A stretch of 64,000 nucleotides of DNA from Streptococcus plurextorum DSM 22810 (lineage in GTDB: Bacteria > Bacillota > Bacilli > Lactobacillales > Streptococcaceae). The position numbers and the translations under genes are program-made. Below are positions 60,150 through 64,000 of this stretch, piece by piece. The notes under the pieces were generated by a model. It did no database searches, was not told the DNA's origin, and saw only the letters and a list, made by a program, of their open reading frames with translations. The stretch is from assembly GCF_000423745.1 (NCBI RefSeq), contig NZ_AUIO01000011.1, forward strand, positions 1 to 64,000, in the 5' to 3' direction. Numbering within the stretch: the first letter of the stretch is position 1; the number at the start of each line of letters is the position of its first letter.

Positions 60150-62117
60150 ATGAAAAATAAAGGTAAAGTATTAGCTCTTGCGGGAGTAACTCTTTTGTCA
60201 GTTGCGACGCTTGCAGCTTGTGGTAGCAAGAGCTCGACAAGCAGCTCTAGCGCACCGACAACTTATAACTACGTTTTCCAAACAGATCCAAAAAGTTTGG
60301 ACTATATCTTGACAAACCAACAAGGAACATCCTCAGTTACAACTCAAATGGTTGATGGTCTTTTGGAAAATGACAAGTACGGAAACTTGGTGCCGTCACT
60401 TGCCGAAGACTGGAAAGTTTCTGCAGATGGTTTGACTTATACCTACACCCTTCGTGACGGTGTGAAATGGTATACTTCTGATGGCGAAGAGTACGCGGAT
60501 GTTGTTGCAGAAGACTTTGTGACAGGACTTAAACACGCTATTGACAGCGATTCTGAGTCACTTTACATTGTTCAAGACTCTATCAAAAACTTGAAAGAGT
60601 ACAAAGAAGGCAAAGTTGACTTCTCAGAAGTTGGAGTTAAAGCTATTGACGAGAAAACTGTTCAATACACCTTGAATGCTCCTGAGTCATACTGGAACTC
60701 AAAAACAACTTATGGTGTTCTTTTCCCAGTAAATGCTAAATTCTTGGAATCTAAAGGTGAGGACTTTGGTTCAGTTGACCCATCATCTATCCTTGTCAAT
60801 GGTGCTTATTTCTTGAGTGAATACACTGCTAAGTCATCAATGTCATTCACTAAAAATGATAACTATTGGGACAAAGACAATGTAAAAGTGACTGAAGTTA
60901 AGTTGACTTACTATGATGGTTCAGACGTAAGTTCACTTTACAACAACTTCGACAAAGAGAAGTATACTGTTGCACCGTTGTTCCCAACAGACCCATCTTA
61001 TCAAGATGCTAAAGACAAGTATGCTGACTCAATCACTTACGGTCTTCAAGATACAACAACTTACTTCTATAACATCAATACAAATCGTTCAAACTTCACT
61101 AACTCTCAGAAGGATGACGCAGCTAAAGAATCAACTAAGAAAGCACTTTTGAACAAAGACTTCCGTCAAGCTTTGACATTTGCCTTTGACCGTGCTTCTT
61201 GGAACGCACAATCAGCTGGTGAAGATGCTAAGACAAAAGCGCTTCGTAACATGTTGACGCCACCAACATTCGTAGCGATCGGTGAGCAAAGCTTTGGTGA
61301 TGTGGTACAGTCAGAATTGGCAACTTTAGGTGATGTATGGAAAGACGTTGATTTGAGCGATGCTCAAGATGGTCTTTACAACCCAGAGAAAGCAAAAGCG
61401 CAATTCGAGAAAGCTAAAGCAGCTCTTGGAAGTGACGTGACTTACCCAATCCAATTGGATATGCCAATTGACCAAACAGATGCGGTTGTAGTACAACGTA
61501 CTCAATCTATGAAACAGTCTATCGAAGCATCACTTGGTAAAGAAAATGTTCAAATCAACATCATCGAGCTTGATAATGATACATACCTAAACTCTACTTA
61601 CTATGCTGAGACTGTTGAACAACAAGATTATGACTTGATGTTCTCAGGTTGGGGTCCAGACTATGATGATCCATCTACATACCTTGATATCTTCAACATC
61701 GAAAACGGTTCTGTTGTTCAAAAAATTGGTATTATGCCAGGTGAAAATGCAGATGTTGCGCAAACTCTAGCTTTGGATACTTACACAGCAGACTTGAAAG
61801 CAGCTAACGACATCAAAGATGATTTGAATGCACGTTACACTGCCTACGCTAAAGCACAAGCTAAATTGACTGACGAAGCTGTTATTATTCCGTTGGTATC
61901 TCTTGGCGGTCGTCCACGTTTGACTCGTGTGGTACCATTCTCTGGTAACTTCTCAACAACAGGTATTAAAGGTTCAGACACTTATAAAGGTATGGAACTT
62001 CAATCAGATGTGGTTACAGCTGACGAATACACTGCCGCTCGCGATGCGTGGTTGAAAGAGCAAGCAGAAGCAAAAGCGAAAGCACAAGCAGAACTTGCAG
62101 ACCACGTTGAAAAATAA
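60150..62117 (+). CDS. oppA: Oligopeptide ABC transporter substrate-binding lipoprotein
   Basis: An extracellular peptide receptor of 655 residues, family SBP 5 (AmiA/OppA). The lipobox is TLAAC (residue 24), followed by a Ser-rich spacer. LVPSLAEDWKVSADGLTYTY and the later YDLMFSGWGPDYDDPSTYLD are family signatures. It captures oligopeptides for nutrition and peptide-pheromone signalling. The C-terminal tail is Ala/Lys/Glu-rich. It is followed by a strong hairpin and the permease gene. Confidence 0.95.
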   Translation: MKNKGKVLALAGVTLLSVATLAACGSKSSTSSSSAPTTYNYVFQTDPKSLDYILTNQQGTSSVTTQMVDGLLENDKYGNLVPSLAEDWKVSADGLTYTYTLRDGVKWYTSDGEEYADVVAEDFVTGLKHAIDSDSESLYIVQDSIKNLKEYKEGKVDFSEVGVKAIDEKTVQYTLNAPESYWNSKTTYGVLFPVNAKFLESKGEDFGSVDPSSILVNGAYFLSEYTAKSSMSFTKNDNYWDKDNVKVTEVKLTYYDGSDVSSLYNNFDKEKYTVAPLFPTDPSYQDAKDKYADSITYGLQDTTTYFYNINTNRSNFTNSQKDDAAKESTKKALLNKDFRQALTFAFDRASWNAQSAGEDAKTKALRNMLTPPTFVAIGEQSFGDVVQSELATLGDVWKDVDLSDAQDGLYNPEKAKAQFEKAKAALGSDVTYPIQLDMPIDQTDAVVVQRTQSMKQSIEASLGKENVQINIIELDNDTYLNSTYYAETVEQQDYDLMFSGWGPDYDDPSTYLDIFNIENGSVVQKIGIMPGENADVAQTLALDTYTADLKAANDIKDDLNARYTAYAKAQAKLTDEAVIIPLVSLGGRPRLTRVVPFSGNFSTTGIKGSDTYKGMELQSDVVTADEYTAARDAWLKEQAEAKAKAQAELADHVEK

Positions 62118-62122
62118 AAAAC

Positions 62123-62166
62123 GTTCAAGCAGAACTTTCTCTCAAATTGAGAAAGTTCTTTTGAAC
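62123..62166 (+). terminator. Hairpin between oppA and oppB
   Basis: GTTCAA...AGAACTTTCTC pairs with GAGAAAGTTCT...GAAC, a stem of about 17 pairs. The T-run is short, so partial read-through into oppB is expected. Confidence 0.8.
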
Positions 62167-62180
62167 TGTTGGGGGAACGA

Positions 62181-63683
62181 ATGAAAAAATATCTTTTAAT
62201 GCGTATTATAAGATCCTTGGTTTCTATTTTTATGGTAACCACGGTCGTATATACAATCGTGTACACGCTAGTTCCAACCCGTCTTATTTTTAACCAAGAC
62301 CCCTTGTATAATAAGATGACAAAAACTGCGGACACAAAGGATGATTACGTCAATACCGTCTATGAAAAAATGGGCTATATTGAATACTATAACACTGGTG
62401 AGTTGAAAACGAAGGCTTCCAAATTTGATAGCAGTGTGACCGCAGATGCTACAGAGGCAAATAAAAAAATCTATCAAGATTACATTAAGTCTATTGGTAG
62501 AGGGTGGGAGTTGCACACCTTTACCGAAAGTGGGGAGTTCTATGCGACGCGGAAAATTCCTATTTATGAGCGTGTTTGGAATTTCTTTAGCAATCTGATT
62601 GTTATTGATCATCCTTGGAAAATCAAAGATGCGAATAATCCTGACTTAGAGCGCTATATTCGGATTGAAAACGACCCGGCGATTGGCTGGTCTGTTGTGG
62701 GTTCTGGAACAAAACACAAATATTTGTTGTACTTTAATGGGCAATTTCCTTTTATTCACCAAAATTTTGTGACCTTTAATTTAGGTCAATCGTACCCGAC
62801 CTTTAGTGGTATTCCTGTTTTACAGGTGATTACTCAAGGGCAAGGAAAAGCTTTGAGTCAAGATGTTACTTTCCCGACAGGAGTTACAAAGAAATCCTCG
62901 GTAGACATTTATAGTCGTACTTATTTGACTCCAAGTAAGGCTGATGATTTGGCAGTAGCCAATTTTGGAGAAGGTGATGCTTATACGGCTACTAAAGTGC
63001 GTTATGCTGATCCGTCTATGATTGTGAACTCTGCTATCATTGGTTTGGTTGGTTTAGCGATTTCTTATCTGATTGCTCTTCCTTTGGGAATGTACATGGC
63101 GCGCTATAAGGGAGGTATCTTTGATAGTTTGTCTACTGCATCGATGACCTTCTTGCTTGCACTTCCAAGTATTGCCATGATTTACGTGGTTCGTTTCTTG
63201 GGGAATATTGTGGGACTTCCAGACTCCTTCCCTCTATTAGGAGCTTCTGATCCGCGTTCTTATGTTTTGCCTGCTCTGATTTTGGGACTTTTGTATGTTC
63301 CGGGGACGGTTATTTGGTTCCGTCGTTATCTCGTCGATTTGCAAGGTAGTGATTGGATTCGTTTTGCACGGGCAAAAGGTCTTTCAGAGCGTGAAATTTA
63401 TCGTACGCACCTCTTTAAAAATGCCATGGTTCCAGTTGTTCATGGTATCCCAGGGGCTATTATTGCAACCATAGGGGGAGCTACCTTGACAGAAACCGTC
63501 TTTGCATTTCCAGGGATGGGTAAAATGTTGATTGATGCTATCAGGGCTTCTAATAACTCTATGGTAGTTGGTTTGACGTTTATTTTCACTATTTTGTCAA
63601 TCTTCTCTCTTTTAGCAGGAGATATTCTAATGACTTTGATTGACCCACGCATTAAATTATCATCAAAAAAAGGAGGTAAATAA
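62181..63683 (+). CDS. oppB: Oligopeptide ABC transporter permease (AmiC/OppB)
   Basis: A membrane permease of 500 residues. An N-terminal anchor ([20 protein letters not shown]) precedes an unusually large outside domain of about 250 residues, typical of AmiC. A cluster of transmembrane segments and the EAA loop ([20 protein letters not shown]) follow. ATG 62181 follows a GGGGGAA site; an upstream TTG is less likely. Its stop overlaps the next start by one base. Confidence 0.93.
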   Translation: MKKYLLMRIIRSLVSIFMVTTVVYTIVYTLVPTRLIFNQDPLYNKMTKTADTKDDYVNTVYEKMGYIEYYNTGELKTKASKFDSSVTADATEANKKIYQDYIKSIGRGWELHTFTESGEFYATRKIPIYERVWNFFSNLIVIDHPWKIKDANNPDLERYIRIENDPAIGWSVVGSGTKHKYLLYFNGQFPFIHQNFVTFNLGQSYPTFSGIPVLQVITQGQGKALSQDVTFPTGVTKKSSVDIYSRTYLTPSKADDLAVANFGEGDAYTATKVRYADPSMIVNSAIIGLVGLAISYLIALPLGMYMARYKGGIFDSLSTASMTFLLALPSIAMIYVVRFLGNIVGLPDSFPLLGASDPRSYVLPALILGLLYVPGTVIWFRRYLVDLQGSDWIRFARAKGLSEREIYRTHLFKNAMVPVVHGIPGAIIATIGGATLTETVFAFPGMGKMLIDAIRASNNSMVVGLTFIFTILSIFSLLAGDILMTLIDPRIKLSSKKGGK

Positions 63684-64000
63684 TGTCAACAATTGATAAA
63701 AGTAAATTTCAATTTGTCGCTCGAGATGATTTTGCCTCTGAAGTGATTGATGCACCAACTTATTCTTATTGGAAATCGGTGTTTAGGCAGTTCTTTGCTA
63801 AAAAATCAACTCTCCCAATGCTTGTCATCTTGATTGTTGTCCTCTTGATGAGTTTTATCTATCCAATGTTCGCTAATTACGACTTTGGTGATGTTAGTGA
63901 TATCAATGACTTCTCCAAACGCTTTGTGTGGCCGAATGCAGAGTATTGGTTTGGGACAGACAAGAACGGGCAGTCACTTTTTGACGGTGTCTGGTACGGT
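63683..64000 (+). CDS. oppC: Oligopeptide ABC transporter permease (AmiD/OppC), partial
   Basis: The first 106 codons of the second permease are present. The soluble start [20 protein letters not shown] is followed by a first membrane segment ([20 protein letters not shown]) and [19 protein letters not shown], a typical DppC/OppC block. It is cut by the window end. The ribosome site AGGAGG lies inside the end of oppB. Confidence 0.9.
   Translation, partial: MSTIDKSKFQFVARDDFASEVIDAPTYSYWKSVFRQFFAKKSTLPMLVILIVVLLMSFIYPMFANYDFGDVSDINDFSKRFVWPNAEYWFGTDKNGQSLFDGVWYG

Overview
The window is chromosomal DNA of a low-GC Gram-positive coccus, almost certainly Streptococcus and most like S. suis. Indicators are a histidine-triad surface protein next to an Lmb-type zinc lipoprotein behind AdcR boxes, a PmtA-type P1B-4 ATPase beside a PerR-like Fur protein, the hrcA-grpE-dnaK-dnaJ cluster with CIRCE elements, a cin-box in front of a short SSB, pflB opposite dinB, and an Ami/Opp oligopeptide transporter. 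No comparison could be run, so names rest on motif recognition. LAYOUT. 0-2.3 kb: tRNA-Cys, then rpsB-tsf. 2.28-8.74 kb: a composite mobile element inserted exactly into the tsf terminator. Its ends are 15-bp inverted repeats, flanked by a 20-bp duplication of the palindromic terminator stem. Inside are an IS1182-family transposase, an 81-bp direct repeat of that IS, a decayed IS4-family element that carries a MITE, a class M sirtuin with a zinc-type macrodomain, and an NmrA-like reductase divergent from an Rrf2 regulator. 8.8-17.9 kb: a DUF368 lipid-carrier flippase candidate, a histidine phosphatase, the heat-shock cluster with a DJ-1/PfpI gene between dnaK and dnaJ, and an amidase. 18.0-20.3 kb: a decayed integrative island with an integrase stump, an XRE regulator with an operator palindrome, and a lipoprotein split by a one-base change in a poly-A tract. 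20.4-26.3 kb: an amino-acid ABC receptor and permease, a DUF2975/XRE cluster, pmtA and perR. 26.5-29.1 kb: truA, a vitamin B6/HMP kinase, an ECF S component and a TIGR01440 protein. 29.2-36.2 kb: an EthD-like protein, an Rrf2 regulator and an oxidoreductase/hydrolase/SDR/old-yellow-enzyme operon, the last gene frameshifted. Next come two small genes and a TetR gene bounded by a direct repeat. 36.4-43.4 kb: a membrane GDPD, a second NmrA-Rrf2 pair and a TetR-controlled hydrolase operon. 43.5-54.5 kb: mscS, tig, lmb, the histidine-triad gene, a methyltransferase, ssbB, pflB and dinB. 54.6-55.8 kb: a third Rrf2-NmrA pair. 56-64 kb: pepP, a dCMP deaminase, efp, an Asp23 protein, nusB and oppABC, with oppC cut by the window end. 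MAIN THEME. Four single-cysteine Rrf2 regulators occur in one window. Three sit with paralogous NmrA-like reductases and share one operator, GTTGTAA-N9-TTACAAC, placed twice at each reductase promoter: once over the -35 box and once just after the start. The fourth has a different palindrome, TGTA-N5-TACA, repeated before three transcription units. This looks like an expanded thiol or electrophile-responsive network. One branch is linked by position to the ADP-ribosylating sirtuin and macrodomain on the composite mobile element.
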